Shown: positions 9,779 through 17,780 of the stretch, in pieces
How the letters are laid out: each line of letters begins with the position of its first letter
Numbering within the stretch: position 1 is the stretch's first letter
Source: Candidatus Poribacteria bacterium
GTDB lineage: Bacteria; Poribacteria; WGA-4E; WGA-3G
Reading direction: 5' to 3'
Assembly: GCA_012270865.1 (NCBI GenBank)
Contig: JAAXHL010000128.1
Span: forward strand, 1 to 37,230
Length of the DNA: 37,230 nt
Program-made: the position numbers and the translations under genes
The notes under the pieces: model-generated
Told to the model about the DNA's origin: nothing
The model's database searches: none
What the model saw: only the letters and a program-made list of their open reading frames with translations

Positions 9779-10369
9779 CTATTTTTCAGCGAGGTGGTAG
9801 ACCTCAATTTCTCGGATTTGTGCGACCGAGGGTTCTATGACGCGGAAGTGCGGATAATAATGACCGGCAAGTGTTGTCCGCTGGTTAACGACTTTGTCTC
9901 CGGGTTCTTTGATTATTTTGTTCACAACTGCGTCGTCAACGGTTCGCGTAACGACGACACGGATCATCTTCGTGCGGAAGTTCAACCGATCGAAGATGTA
10001 TTCTGCTTGTGCTCTGTCATCACCGACATCACGTCGCTGGATAACGGTATGGAAAGTCTCCCATTCACCGGTATCCTCGTTGAGGTAATCCATCTCGAAT
10101 CGGAATAGGTTTCCGTTGTGGATGACGATTTTTCGGACGGGGTGTACCTCGGCGAATCGGATGATGAAATTCCGCTCATTTTCTGCTGAAAGTGTCGCGA
10201 GCGTTTCGAGGTTCCCATCGTTCATACCGGGATGGTTTGCTTCGGTGCCGTAGGTGGCACTCGCTATGTTGGTGCTGTATTGCGTGGAGAGTAGGTGTGC
10301 GAGGTTACACGCACTGAGGTGTAAGCACAAAAATAAAAGACAAGAGATAGATAGGATAAGATGTCTCAC
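9779..10369 (-). CDS. Lipoprotein with discoidin (F5/8 type C)-like domain
   Basis: A 196-residue protein with a lipoprotein signal: basic start, hydrophobic core, then lipobox LSAC with the acylated Cys at residue 21. The rest (about 35-196) reads like a galactose-binding/discoidin jellyroll: NDGNLETLATL near the start, FIIRFAEVHPVRKIVIHNG in the middle and IREIEVYHLAEK at the end. The GTG start at 10369 overlaps the TGA stop of the upstream EutN gene and has a strong AGGAGGAAC ribosome site, so the two are translationally coupled. It is the third gene of the EutN/CcmL operon. A lipid-anchored extracytoplasmic protein is an odd partner for a cytoplasmic microcompartment, so a direct role in the compartment is doubtful. 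The domain call is moderate and the lipoprotein call is firm. Confidence 0.75.
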   Translation of the reverse strand: MRHLILSISCLLFLCLHLSACNLAHLLSTQYSTNIASATYGTEANHPGMNDGNLETLATLSAENERNFIIRFAEVHPVRKIVIHNGNLFRFEMDYLNEDTGEWETFHTVIQRRDVGDDRAQAEYIFDRLNFRTKMIRVVVTRTVDDAVVNKIIKEPGDKVVNQRTTLAGHYYPHFRVIEPSVAQIREIEVYHLAEK

Positions 10370-10653
10370 GTTTGTTCCTCCTGTAAGGTCATATCGACGC
10401 TGTCTACGATAGCCATGACGAGTTCGCGAATTGGAGCGTCTTCAATACCGAAAACTTCCTGCGCGACACCGGGTCCGGCACCGACGATGACTGTGTCGCC
10501 TTCACCGGCACCGACGTAATCGACAGCAATCGTCGGGGTACGAACGAGCTCTGACCTGACGCTCAACGGTTGGACGAGCAACAGTGTCCGGTTTTCGTAA
10601 GCCGGATGTTTAAGAACGGAAACGACTTTGCCGATGACTTTAGCGATGTACAT
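10366..10653 (-). CDS. EutN/CcmL-family microcompartment vertex protein (second copy)
   Basis: A 95-residue EutN/CcmL family protein, which typically forms pentamers capping the vertices of bacterial microcompartment shells. Visible hallmarks are the N-terminal MYIAKVIGKVVSV, the RTLLLVQPL strand, AVDYVGAGEGDTVIVGAG and the C-terminal MAIVDSVDM. The length fits the family (about 85-100). An ideal GGAGG sits just before the ATG and overlaps the end of the preceding EutN gene; the intergenic gap is 2 bases. No hexameric BMC-domain shell protein or enzyme cargo occurs in the window, so the compartment, if there is one, is encoded elsewhere. The TGA stop here is a genuine terminator, which matters for the TGA-recoded gene at 19253. 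Confidence 0.9.
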   Translation of the reverse strand: MYIAKVIGKVVSVLKHPAYENRTLLLVQPLSVRSELVRTPTIAVDYVGAGEGDTVIVGAGPGVAQEVFGIEDAPIRELVMAIVDSVDMTLQEEQT

Positions 10654-10655
10654 TT

Positions 10656-10970
10656 CTACGCCTCCGTTTCAGGTGATGTGTCTGCTGACGGATTCGGTGT
10701 ATCGGTCAGCGTAAGAGAGTCAACAAGTCCAACGACAGCGACATCAACGGGCATCCGTTTTCCGGGGATAACGCTCACGGCATCACCGCCGGTGACGATG
10801 TAGACGATTTCTCCGACCCCGGCATCGTGCAGTGTATCGACTGCGACGATCGGTTCGGAGATAGGGTTCTGTTTTTCGTCTAAAGGTTGGACGATAAGGA
10901 GGCGCGTGCCTTCTAAACTCGGGTACTTTCGCGTCGCAACGACGGTGCCAATCACTTTTGCTAAATCCAT
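10656..10970 (-). CDS. EutN/CcmL-family microcompartment vertex protein (first copy)
   Basis: A 104-residue paralog of the next gene in the operon, with the same pattern: MDLAKVIGTVVATRKYPSLEGTRLLIVQPL, then AVDTLHDAGVGEIVYIVTGGDAVS and VVGLVDSLTL. An acidic, Thr/Ser-rich tail of about 15 residues (to ETEA) extends beyond the usual fold. It leads the EutN-EutN-lipoprotein operon; a GGAAG lies about 10 bases upstream of the ATG. Two non-identical vertex proteins in tandem are known from some microcompartment loci. Here they stand without shell hexamers, and the nearest neighbours are an unrelated two-component system. Confidence 0.9.
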   Translation of the reverse strand: MDLAKVIGTVVATRKYPSLEGTRLLIVQPLDEKQNPISEPIVAVDTLHDAGVGEIVYIVTGGDAVSVIPGKRMPVDVAVVGLVDSLTLTDTPNPSADTSPETEA

Positions 10971-11005
10971 TTGTGTATCTTCCGTTGTTTTGTATATTTA
11001 TAGAA

Positions 11006-11142
11006 GACGGGGTTACATGAAGCTTAAGAAAATATTTCGGTAATTTCTTTTAGAAGTCCGGTGCGGTTACAAACCGCACCTACCGGCCTAGGAAAAATCG
11101 GAATTACCGAATTAATAAATTAATCCTCATCAAATCCCGCCT
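11006..11142. repeat. Nested palindromic element (REP within a long hairpin), copy 1
   Basis: The outer arms are imperfect inverted repeats of about 40 bases: GACGGGGTTACATGAAG at the left and the complement of GGCGGGATTTGATGAGG at the right, each running into CGGTAATT at its inner end. Between the arms sits a GTAG-headed REP of the GTGCGG family (11060-11083). Copies with the same arms occur at 19078-19226 and 27434-27570. It fills the gap between the EutN operon and the response regulator. Confidence 0.85.
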
Positions 11143-11185
11143 GCAATGTGAAGTATGAAAAGAGTTTGCGTAAGTTCTGATATTT

Positions 11186-12601
11186 TCAAACGATTTTATA
11201 TTCAACAAGTTTTGTATGAAGCGTGTTTCGGTTGATGCCGAGGATGTCCGCTGCTTTACTCCGATTTCCGTTGGTATGCGCGAGCACGATTTTAAAGAGC
11301 GGTTTCTCGAAAATTTCTCGGACTTCGGTATAGAGTTCTCCGAGTGGTGCATCGGATTCGATACACTGTTCAACGTGCGCTTGAAGGAGCGCGTTTACCT
11401 GTGCGTCAAGGCTCCCGGGTTCGCTGACGGGTACCGATTCTTCAAAGACTGTATCGAAGTGTTCAGGCAATAGCATCTGCCCGGAACACATAACGAGGGC
11501 GCGCTTGATGGCGTTTTCTAACTCTCGGACATTGCCGGGCCAATCATAAGCCGTGAGTTGCTTAATAACTTCTGTTGAGATACCGATCTCAGTTAATTGG
11601 TATTCTTCGACGAACTGCTGGGTAAACAGGTCTATAAGTTCGGGTATATCCTCTTTCCGCTCTCGTAGTGGCGGGAGTGAAATCGGGATGACATTCAGGC
11701 GATAGTATAGGTCTTCTCTGAACGCTTTTTGGGTGATTGCGGTTTCGAGTCGGCGGTTGGTAGCGGCAATAATTCGGACATCAACGGCGTGTGTCTCGGT
11801 GCCGCCCATAGGCTCTACCTCTCGTTCTTGTAGGACGCGCAGTAATTTTGTTTGTACCTCGATCGGGAGTTCGCCGATTTCGTCGAGGAAGATTGTCCCG
11901 CTGTCAGCCTGTTCAAATTTTCCTTTTCGTGCGCTATGTGCGTCGGTATACGCGCCTTTGACGTGTCCGAAGAGTGCGCTCTCAATGAGGCTCGAAGGCA
12001 TAGCACCGCAATCGACGACGACAAACGGATTTTGTGCGCGTCGGCTGTTTTGATGAATTAATTCAGCGACGAGTTCTTTACCTGTCCCGCTTTCGCCCAA
12101 GACGAGGACGGTTTCATCGCTGACAGCGGCACGTCCAATCTTGAGGTATACCTCTTGCATCACTGCGCTCTGCCCTACCATTTTACCCTGTCTATCGAAT
12201 TCTGGAGATGTTGAGGTCTTTAGGTTTTTCGCCTGGTTGGCTGCATCGGCGGCGCGGGATACAAGGTTTATTAATTCTTTCTGGTCGATCGGTTTCGTGA
12301 GGTATCCATAAGCGCGCTGCTTTGCTGCGTCGATGGCTGTTTGCGTTGTACCGTGCGCTGTGATGATAATGATTGAAGCGGTGCTGTTATGCTGCTGGAT
12401 GTCCTCGATTAGTTCGAGTCCGTTTGTGTCGCCTAACCAGATATCAAGTAGGATGACATCAATATCTTCTGTTTTGACGCGCGCGAGCGTCTCCGCCCCG
12501 TTTCTGGCTTTAACGGTTTTGTAGTCTGCTCTTTCGAGCGTGGCGGCGAGTATGTGTCGCAAACTGTCATCGTCATCTGCAATAAGCACAAGATTTGACA
12601 T
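11186..12601 (-). CDS. Sigma-54-dependent response regulator, NtrC family
   Basis: 471 residues in the classic three-part layout. The receiver domain (about 3-115) has acidic DD at 10-11, phospho-acceptor Asp53 (LLDIW) and Lys103 (LTKP). The AAA+ sigma-54 activator domain (about 142-370) has Walker A GESGTGKE at 169-176 and Walker B GTIFLDE at 235-241. The C-terminus is a Fis-type helix-turn-helix (NRSKAADILGINRNTLHTKL). The sigma-54 contact loop, normally GAFTGA, reads GAYTDA at 216-221, with an acidic residue in place of the second Gly. It lies 111 bases downstream of the histidine kinase gene, on the same strand, and is presumably phosphorylated by it. Two tandem copies of a GCAAGGAAAA-bearing repeat sit just upstream and supply the ribosome site. 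Target genes are unknown. Confidence 0.92.
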   Translation of the reverse strand: MSNLVLIADDDDSLRHILAATLERADYKTVKARNGAETLARVKTEDIDVILLDIWLGDTNGLELIEDIQQHNSTASIIIITAHGTTQTAIDAAKQRAYGYLTKPIDQKELINLVSRAADAANQAKNLKTSTSPEFDRQGKMVGQSAVMQEVYLKIGRAAVSDETVLVLGESGTGKELVAELIHQNSRRAQNPFVVVDCGAMPSSLIESALFGHVKGAYTDAHSARKGKFEQADSGTIFLDEIGELPIEVQTKLLRVLQEREVEPMGGTETHAVDVRIIAATNRRLETAITQKAFREDLYYRLNVIPISLPPLRERKEDIPELIDLFTQQFVEEYQLTEIGISTEVIKQLTAYDWPGNVRELENAIKRALVMCSGQMLLPEHFDTVFEESVPVSEPGSLDAQVNALLQAHVEQCIESDAPLGELYTEVREIFEKPLFKIVLAHTNGNRSKAADILGINRNTLHTKLVEYKIV

Positions 12602-12606
12602 TTTTT

Positions 12607-12657
12607 TAATTTTCCTTGCGGTTCGGTTTTTTTACTTTTCCTTGCGGTTCAGTGAGG
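12607..12657 (-). promoter_or_regulatory. Tandem repeat carrying the ribosome site of the response regulator
   Basis: On the minus strand, two copies of a motif GAACCGCAAGGAAAA lie at 12637-12657 and 12607-12626. The proximal one places AAGGA about 12 bases before the ATG. The same motif with the same flank (CTCACCGAACCGC) precedes hisH at 15073-15097. A repeated unit thus doubles as a translation-initiation region for two unrelated genes. Confidence 0.6.
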
Positions 12658-12712
12658 TAGTTTGATGCTTTCACGTGCCTCGCCGTTGAACCGTCCCGGC
12701 GCGTTGCTTGGA

Positions 12713-14287
12713 CTAATGTATAGGCAGCGACATGACAAATGCTGTGCCGATTTCGGTATTCGGATCAATTTCGATGCTGCCTCTGTGTTCGGCAACGATT
12801 TTCCGACTGATATAAAGCCCGAGTCCTGTCCCCTTCTGTTTCGTGGTATAGAATGGATCAAACAATTTCGGGGTATCGTCTGGCGGAATGCCGGGTCCAT
12901 CATCCTGAACTCGGACACGGACGGTTTTCGCTTCGGGTTGATATGTTGTCTGGATTGTTAACGTTCCGTCTACGTCCATCGCTTCAATGGCATTGTAAAA
13001 TAGATTCAGGAGTACTTGCGTGATGCCGTCTTGGTTTATATTGATTTGTGGGCAATTGGTGTCGTATTCTGTGACGACTGTAATTGCGCGCTGTTCCAAT
13101 TCTGGGCGGCAGATCGCGAGGCTGTTATTGAGCAGTTCGTTGATGTCGGTCTCTTTTGCGAGTTGCATCGCTGGCTTACTGAAAGCGAGTAACTGTTCGA
13201 CAAATCGGTTGAGTCTGTCCACCTCTTTGATAATAATTGCGGTGTATTCTTTAATCTCTTTGTGCGAGAGTTGTACTTTGTTAGGATCGGTATCGCCTTG
13301 TGCGTCTATCTCCGTTTCGTTGTATTGGAGGAGTTGTGTGCCGAGTCGGATACTCCCTAACGGGTTTCGGACTTCATGTGCGATGGTTCGGACTAACCTA
13401 CCGAGCGTCGCCATTCGTTCCGATTCGACGAGTGCGTCGATCGTCTGTTGGATTTTGACACCTTGTGCGATGGTCGAGGCGATAATCGTTAGGAGTCGTC
13501 GGTCATCCTCTGCTGAAAATTCGTCTGATGCCTTGTCGATTGTCAAGGTTCCGATAACGTGTTCTTCAACGATGATCGGGATACACCAGAAGGCGATTAT
13601 ATCTTTAGATTCGACGCGTTCTGGCTCGAAGAGTTTAACGGTTCCCTGGGGTTGACGCGTTTGCGGGACACCGATCGCCTTTCCCGATGCGAGTACCTCT
13701 TTCTGTATGTCTTCCATCTGGTCATCGGTGCCGCGTTTCATCTCGGCGGGTGTGAGTCCTAAGACGGTTTCTACAGAAGTGACGACCTTGCCGTTTTCAT
13801 AGAGGTGCAAAGCCCCGCGGTATATCCCGAGCCTTTCGGAGAGGATCTCTATGATGCGCTGAAAGAGTCCTTGTAATTCGAGGTTCGCGTTCGCGGCTTG
13901 GCTCACTTCAAAAAGTGTAGAGATGTCGCGGACCTGTTTCTCTAAATTTGCGTTGACGCTGTTAATCTCCTCTATCTCTTCTGCTCCGCTGAGCCGTTGG
14001 CTCTGGAATTGGCGGATAATATGGATGATGCCGTACACAAGGAACGGATAGAGCAGTGCGATAATGATATTCGCTGCGCGTGTCGGATAGTGGAAAACAT
14101 AGAGCCAATTGGCTACGGCTGTGATCCCGAACAGGATGTTTTGTTCGCGCGGACGCGTATAGACAACAGCGAAAATCATCACCCCGTAGTAGCAGTGGCT
14201 CAGCGCGGGGTAGTATTCCTGCATCTGGAACAGATGGACACCGATATTAATAAGAAGTACGAGCAGTGCCAAGAAGAACGTTAGCAT
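12713..14287 (-). CDS. Membrane sensor histidine kinase with GAF domain
   Basis: 524 residues. The N-terminal 95 residues hold three or four membrane segments (1-20, about 33-43, 51-66, 72-92), followed by a short coiled coil. A GAF domain spans about 135-285. The HisKA dimerisation domain contains the phospho-acceptor His304 in TIAHEVRNPLGS. A HATPase domain follows with an N-box (NLFYNAIEA), G1 box (DDGPGIP) and G2 box (GTGLGLYIS). It is the first gene of a two-component operon with the sigma-54 regulator at 11186, as in NtrB/NtrC-type pairs. What it senses cannot be read from sequence; the GAF domain could bind a small molecule, and the small membrane domain has little extracytoplasmic loop. 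Confidence 0.92.
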   Translation of the reverse strand: MLTFFLALLVLLINIGVHLFQMQEYYPALSHCYYGVMIFAVVYTRPREQNILFGITAVANWLYVFHYPTRAANIIIALLYPFLVYGIIHIIRQFQSQRLSGAEEIEEINSVNANLEKQVRDISTLFEVSQAANANLELQGLFQRIIEILSERLGIYRGALHLYENGKVVTSVETVLGLTPAEMKRGTDDQMEDIQKEVLASGKAIGVPQTRQPQGTVKLFEPERVESKDIIAFWCIPIIVEEHVIGTLTIDKASDEFSAEDDRRLLTIIASTIAQGVKIQQTIDALVESERMATLGRLVRTIAHEVRNPLGSIRLGTQLLQYNETEIDAQGDTDPNKVQLSHKEIKEYTAIIIKEVDRLNRFVEQLLAFSKPAMQLAKETDINELLNNSLAICRPELEQRAITVVTEYDTNCPQININQDGITQVLLNLFYNAIEAMDVDGTLTIQTTYQPEAKTVRVRVQDDGPGIPPDDTPKLFDPFYTTKQKGTGLGLYISRKIVAEHRGSIEIDPNTEIGTAFVMSLPIH

Positions 14288-14288
14288 C

Positions 14289-14422
14289 TATGAGTTGTCA
14301 GTACTTAGTACGATTTTTTCTCCGAAAAAATCTTTCAGTTGTCAGTTGTCGGTTGTATGAAGTAAAAAAAATAAATCGGTAATTTCTTTTAAAAGTCCGG
14401 TGCGGTTAGAAACCGCACCTAC
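14289..14422. repeat. Heptad repeats plus half of a nested element
   Basis: 14289-14355 contains degenerate 7-base units of the TTGTCAG type, arranged around an inverted repeat GATTTTTTC/GAAAAAATC. It is followed at about 14356 by the left arm of the nested palindromic element (TGAAGTAAAAAAAATAAATC) and an inner GTAG-headed REP (14399-14422). The right arm is missing. This fills the gap between hisH and the kinase gene; no gene is seen. Confidence 0.6.
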
Positions 14423-14447
14423 CGGCCAGGGGAAAAACTGATTGCCA

Positions 14448-15068
14448 TTAGAGATTCAGAAAATTGTTGAGCATCTTTAACCCAACGCGTCCGCTTTTTT
14501 CGAGGTGGAATTGTGTCGCGATGAGGTTATCGTGTGCAATGGTGCTGCAGAATTCGAGTCCATACTTCGTCCTTCCGATGACGATGTCCGGTGCCTCTGG
14601 CACGGGATAATAGGAGTTGACGAAATAGAAGTGTGCCGGATTCGGAACGTCTGCGAAGATCGGGTGCGATTGTGTCTGATAGACTTCGTTCCATCCGATT
14701 TGCGGAACTTTTAACGTTTCGGTTCGCGTCTCTATATCCGTCGCTGGATATTTTTTCACCTGTCCGGGGAGTAGACCGAGGCATTCAGCGTCCTCTTCTT
14801 CACTGTGTTCAAAGAGGATTTGGATACCGATACAGATACCGAGCATCGGTTTACCAGACCGGTAGCAGTCTGTCAGGACTTGGTTGAGTCCGCGTTTCTG
14901 TAGCGTCTGCATCGTGGCTTTTGCGGCACCGACCCCTGGGAAAATGACGCGTTCTGCTGCGAGAATCGTTTCAGCGTCACAGGTGATTTGGTTCGGACAG
15001 TCGAGGTATGTTAGCGCACGCGCAACGCTTGTGAGGTTGCCTGCGTCGTAATCTATAATTGCAATCAC
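14448..15068 (-). CDS. hisH: Imidazole glycerol phosphate synthase subunit HisH
   Basis: The glutaminase subunit of imidazole glycerol phosphate synthase. It makes ammonia from glutamine for HisF in histidine biosynthesis. The frame starts MIAIIDYDAGNL if the GTG at 15068 is used, giving about 206 residues, the usual length. An upstream ATG at 15143 would add 25 atypical residues and is rejected. The class I amidotransferase nucleophile is in MLGICIGIQILFEHSEE, and the C-terminal ATQFHLEKSG carries the catalytic His and Glu. HisF and the rest of the his pathway are not nearby. It follows ribH by 86 bases on the same strand and may be read from the rib operon. The ribosome site AAGGA lies within a repeated motif shared with the regulator gene at 12601. 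Confidence 0.93.
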   Translation of the reverse strand: MIAIIDYDAGNLTSVARALTYLDCPNQITCDAETILAAERVIFPGVGAAKATMQTLQKRGLNQVLTDCYRSGKPMLGICIGIQILFEHSEEEDAECLGLLPGQVKKYPATDIETRTETLKVPQIGWNEVYQTQSHPIFADVPNPAHFYFVNSYYPVPEAPDIVIGRTKYGLEFCSTIAHDNLIATQFHLEKSGRVGLKMLNNFLNL

Positions 15069-15072
15069 TATT

Positions 15073-15097
15073 TTAATTTTCCTTGCGGTTCGGTGAG
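15073..15097 (-). promoter_or_regulatory. Repeat-borne ribosome binding region of hisH
   Basis: The minus strand reads CTCACCGAACCGC then AAGGAAAATTAAAA and the GTG start. It matches the repeats at 12607-12657 almost base for base. AAGGA is about 11 bases from the GTG, which supports the shorter hisH start. Confidence 0.6.
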
Positions 15098-15154
15098 GGG
15101 CTGTCTCGGGTTTGAAGCGCACTTCCGTATATCCGCCCTCCATTTCATTACGGG

Positions 15155-15646
15155 CTAAGTTTCGTTTTGATTTAGGGCTTTTTCGACGGTTTTATAGAGG
15201 TTCGCAGTCTCGATGCCGGCGATGGCGGCTTCGGAACCTTTGTTGCCTGCTTTGATACCGGCGCGTTCGAGTGCCTGTTCTATCGTATCTGTGGTGATGA
15301 CACCGTAGATGACTGGAATCCCTGTGCTGCCTGATAGATGTGCAATCCCCTTCGCACTTTCGGCGGCGACGTAATCAAAATGTGGGGTCGCACCCCGGAT
15401 AACTGCACCGAGACAGAGGACGGCATCATACTTTTCGCTTTCGGCGAGACGTTTAGCGACCCCCGGAATCTCAAAGGCACCAGGTGTCCAGAAAACGTCA
15501 ACTGTATCCAAATCAACACCGTGCCGTTTTAGGGCATCTAATGCCCCTGCGAGGAGTTTTTCGGTGACAAAACTGTTGAATCGGCTGACGACAATGCCGA
15601 ATGTGAGACCTTCACCGAGAAGGTGTCCTTCATAAACGTTTGGCAT
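15155..15646 (-). CDS. ribH: 6,7-dimethyl-8-ribityllumazine synthase
   Basis: Lumazine synthase, 163 residues. It condenses 5-amino-6-ribitylaminouracil with dihydroxybutanone phosphate in the penultimate step of riboflavin synthesis. Visible family motifs are [35 protein letters not shown] (ribityl-binding PGAFEIP), [16 protein letters not shown] with the active-site His (about residue 90), and [20 protein letters not shown] followed by NKGSEAA. It is the fourth gene in the order ribD, ribE, ribBA, ribH. A heptad-repeat hairpin fills the 118-base gap after ribBA. Length and motifs are standard; no anomaly seen. Confidence 0.96.
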   Translation of the reverse strand: MPNVYEGHLLGEGLTFGIVVSRFNSFVTEKLLAGALDALKRHGVDLDTVDVFWTPGAFEIPGVAKRLAESEKYDAVLCLGAVIRGATPHFDYVAAESAKGIAHLSGSTGIPVIYGVITTDTIEQALERAGIKAGNKGSEAAIAGIETANLYKTVEKALNQNET

Positions 15647-15658
15647 TTTTGTTCATTG

Positions 15659-15756
15659 GTTATCAGTTATCAGTCTTCAGTTATCAGTTAAAGAGAAATT
15701 TTGCTAAATCAAAGGTCTCTTTTAACTGTTAACTGTTAACTGTTAACTGTTAACTC
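15659..15756. repeat. Heptanucleotide repeat array with inverted arms
   Basis: The left arm is TTATCAG, TTATCAG, TCTTCAG, TTATCAG. The right arm is four perfect TTAACTG units and a partial fifth (15722-15756). The arms are complementary (CAGTTATCAGTTAA-AGAGA against TCTC-TTTTAACTGTTAACTG), so the array can fold into a hairpin around a core of about 20 bases. It sits between ribBA and ribH inside the operon. Confidence 0.85.
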
Positions 15757-15764
15757 TCCATTCT

Positions 15765-16997
15765 TTATTCCTCGTCGAGGAGGAGATGTCCGAGTTTGGA
15801 ACGTTTTGTTTCTAAATATCGGCGGTTAAACGGGTTGGGTTTGGTTTTCAAGGGAACACGCTCGACGATTTCGAGACCGTAGCCGTCTAACCCTTTGACC
15901 TTCTGCGGGTTGTTTGTCATCAGTCGCATTTTTCGGACCCCTAAATCGGCTAATATCTGTGCGCCGATGCCGTAATCGCGTAAGTCTGCGGGGTATCCGA
16001 GATGTTCGTTCGCTTCGACAGTATCCAATCCGTCGCTGTCCTGTAGTTGATAGGCTCGGATTTTCCCTTTGAGTCCCATCCCTCTGCCTTCCTGTCGCAT
16101 ATAGAGGACTACACCTCTGCCTTCCTTCTCAATAGTCTGCAAGGCGACTTCGAGTTGTTCACCACAATCGCATCTAAGGGAACCGAAAACATCACCCGTC
16201 AGGCATTGCGAATGGACCCGCACTAAAATTGGGGCTGCGTCTGCAATATCGCCTTTTGTGAGTGCGATGTGCGTTTTATCTGTTTCGACGTTCTCACCGT
16301 CTGTGTCTGTGCTTTCGTAAGCGTAGAGTTTGAATTCGCCGTGTGCAGTCGGTATATCGGCGGTTGCGACGCGTCGGATGAGCGTCTCTGTCTGACGGCG
16401 GTATGCGATGAGGTCGGAGATGGTGATAATTTTGAGTTCATGTTTGGCGGCGAATTCCATGAGTTCGGGGACGCGTGCCATGGTTCCGTCGTCGTTGAGT
16501 ATCTCACAGAGTACACCTGCTGGATATAACCCCGCCATCCGTGCGAGATCGACGGTGGCTTCGGTATGTCCTGCGCGTCGGAGAACGCCTCCCGGTTTCG
16601 CATCTAACGGGAAGATATGCCCGGGTCGGACGAAATCTGAGGGTACGGCATCTGCATCAACGAATTTTTGGATGGTGTATGCGCGTTCCTGCGCGGAGAT
16701 ACCGGTCGTTACCTCTTTCGCGTCAATGGTGACGGTGAACGCAGTCTGCATCTGTGCCGTGTTAGCTGCGACCATCGGTTGGAGTTCGAGTTCGGCGAGC
16801 CGTTCTGAACAGGTGGGTAAGCATATCAACCCCCTGCCGTGTGTTGCCATGAAATTAATGGTCTCTGCCGTTACTTTTTCTGCCGCCATGATGAGATCAC
16901 CTTCGTTCTCACGGTCGGGTTCATCAACGACGATAATCAGTTCTCCGTTTTTGATGGCAGAAAGTGCTTCAGGAATAGTATTAAAATTGTTTGACAT
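15765..16997 (-). CDS. ribBA: Bifunctional DHBP synthase / GTP cyclohydrolase II
   Basis: 410 residues, fusing the two entry enzymes of riboflavin synthesis. The N-terminal half (about 1-205) is 3,4-dihydroxy-2-butanone-4-phosphate synthase, with the acidic metal and substrate loop [12 protein letters not shown] at 25-36 and RAGHTEA at 141-147. The C-terminal half (about 215-410) is GTP cyclohydrolase II, with zinc ligands Cys265, Cys276 and Cys278 ([17 protein letters not shown]) and the RQEGRGMGL motif. Both active sites look complete. It is transcribed after ribE, with a 110-base gap, and before ribH. Confidence 0.96.
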   Translation of the reverse strand: MSNNFNTIPEALSAIKNGELIIVVDEPDRENEGDLIMAAEKVTAETINFMATHGRGLICLPTCSERLAELELQPMVAANTAQMQTAFTVTIDAKEVTTGISAQERAYTIQKFVDADAVPSDFVRPGHIFPLDAKPGGVLRRAGHTEATVDLARMAGLYPAGVLCEILNDDGTMARVPELMEFAAKHELKIITISDLIAYRRQTETLIRRVATADIPTAHGEFKLYAYESTDTDGENVETDKTHIALTKGDIADAAPILVRVHSQCLTGDVFGSLRCDCGEQLEVALQTIEKEGRGVVLYMRQEGRGMGLKGKIRAYQLQDSDGLDTVEANEHLGYPADLRDYGIGAQILADLGVRKMRLMTNNPQKVKGLDGYGLEIVERVPLKTKPNPFNRRYLETKRSKLGHLLLDEE

Positions 16998-17107
16998 TTT
17001 TTTAATTATACGCCAAGCGTTAAATAATGCCTTCTGTAACTTAACGGTTTTTGCTTGGGATCCGCCTGCCGCCGTTGTTGGCAGGCTACCAGCACTCTAA
17101 AAGTGAT

Positions 17108-17779
17108 TTAATCGATGTAGCCGTGTTTCGCTAAAAAACTGAGATTGAGTGTCTCGGAAGACGGTTGTTCAGTCCAATCTTTCGCTGAGTTTGTGTTATT
17201 GAGAAGCGTTTCAATATAACGGGCAACGATGTCAACCTCAAGATTGACGTTGGCACCAACCCGTTTCGCTCCTATAGTTGTGACCTGTTTCGTGTGCGGA
17301 ATTAAGGCGACTTCAAAGGTGTCCGCATGCACACCTGACACGGTGAGACTGATACCGTCAACAGTGACGGAGCCTTTGTATGCGATGTAGCGTCTGATGT
17401 TGCTGCTCATCGTTACCCGCATCAAGGAGGCATCGCCTTCGTCTTTCCATCCAGAGATTGTCGCCATTTCGTCTACGTGTCCGAGCACGAGGTGTCCACC
17501 TAATCTGTCGCTTAACCGGAGTGAGCGTTCGAGGTTAACCTGTTCGCCGGTCTTGCGTTCACCTAATGTCGTACGACGTAGCGTTTCGGCGGATATATCG
17601 GCGGTAAACGTCTCCGATGTCATTGTCCGGATCGTAAGGCAGGCACCATCAACGGAGATACTGTCCCCGATTCCGGCATCAGTGAGAACATCTTCCGCCT
17701 GAATTTCGAGGGCGGCACCTTCGGATAGATGCCGTATATTTTTGATAGTGCCGAGTGCTTCGACGATTCCGGTAAACAT
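17108..17779 (-). CDS. ribE: Riboflavin synthase alpha chain
   Basis: 223 residues from the ATG at 17779 (MFTGIVEALG, the family's characteristic start). A start six codons upstream (17797) would overlap ribD and is not favoured. The enzyme dismutates two lumazines into riboflavin. It has two internally repeated lumazine-binding barrels (about 1-97 and 98-200). Each ends in a conserved stretch: DGACLTI with NLERSLRLSDRLGGHLVLGHVD in the first, DGISLTVSGVHADTFEVALIPHT in the second. The start lies one base from the ribD stop, so the two are coupled. The C-terminal 25 residues beyond the second barrel are not conserved in the family as I know it. Confidence 0.95.
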   Translation of the reverse strand: MFTGIVEALGTIKNIRHLSEGAALEIQAEDVLTDAGIGDSISVDGACLTIRTMTSETFTADISAETLRRTTLGERKTGEQVNLERSLRLSDRLGGHLVLGHVDEMATISGWKDEGDASLMRVTMSSNIRRYIAYKGSVTVDGISLTVSGVHADTFEVALIPHTKQVTTIGAKRVGANVNLEVDIVARYIETLLNNTNSAKDWTEQPSSETLNLSFLAKHGYID

Positions 17780-17780
17780 G

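Noticed and set aside
15069..15143. N-terminal extension of HisH from the upstream ATG
   Set aside because: The added residues are atypical, and a GTG with AAGGA gives the normal HisH start.
15722..15756. Protein-binding operator array in the rib operon
   Set aside because: Similar 7-base-phased repeats occur in unrelated spacers; a dispersed simple repeat is the simpler reading.
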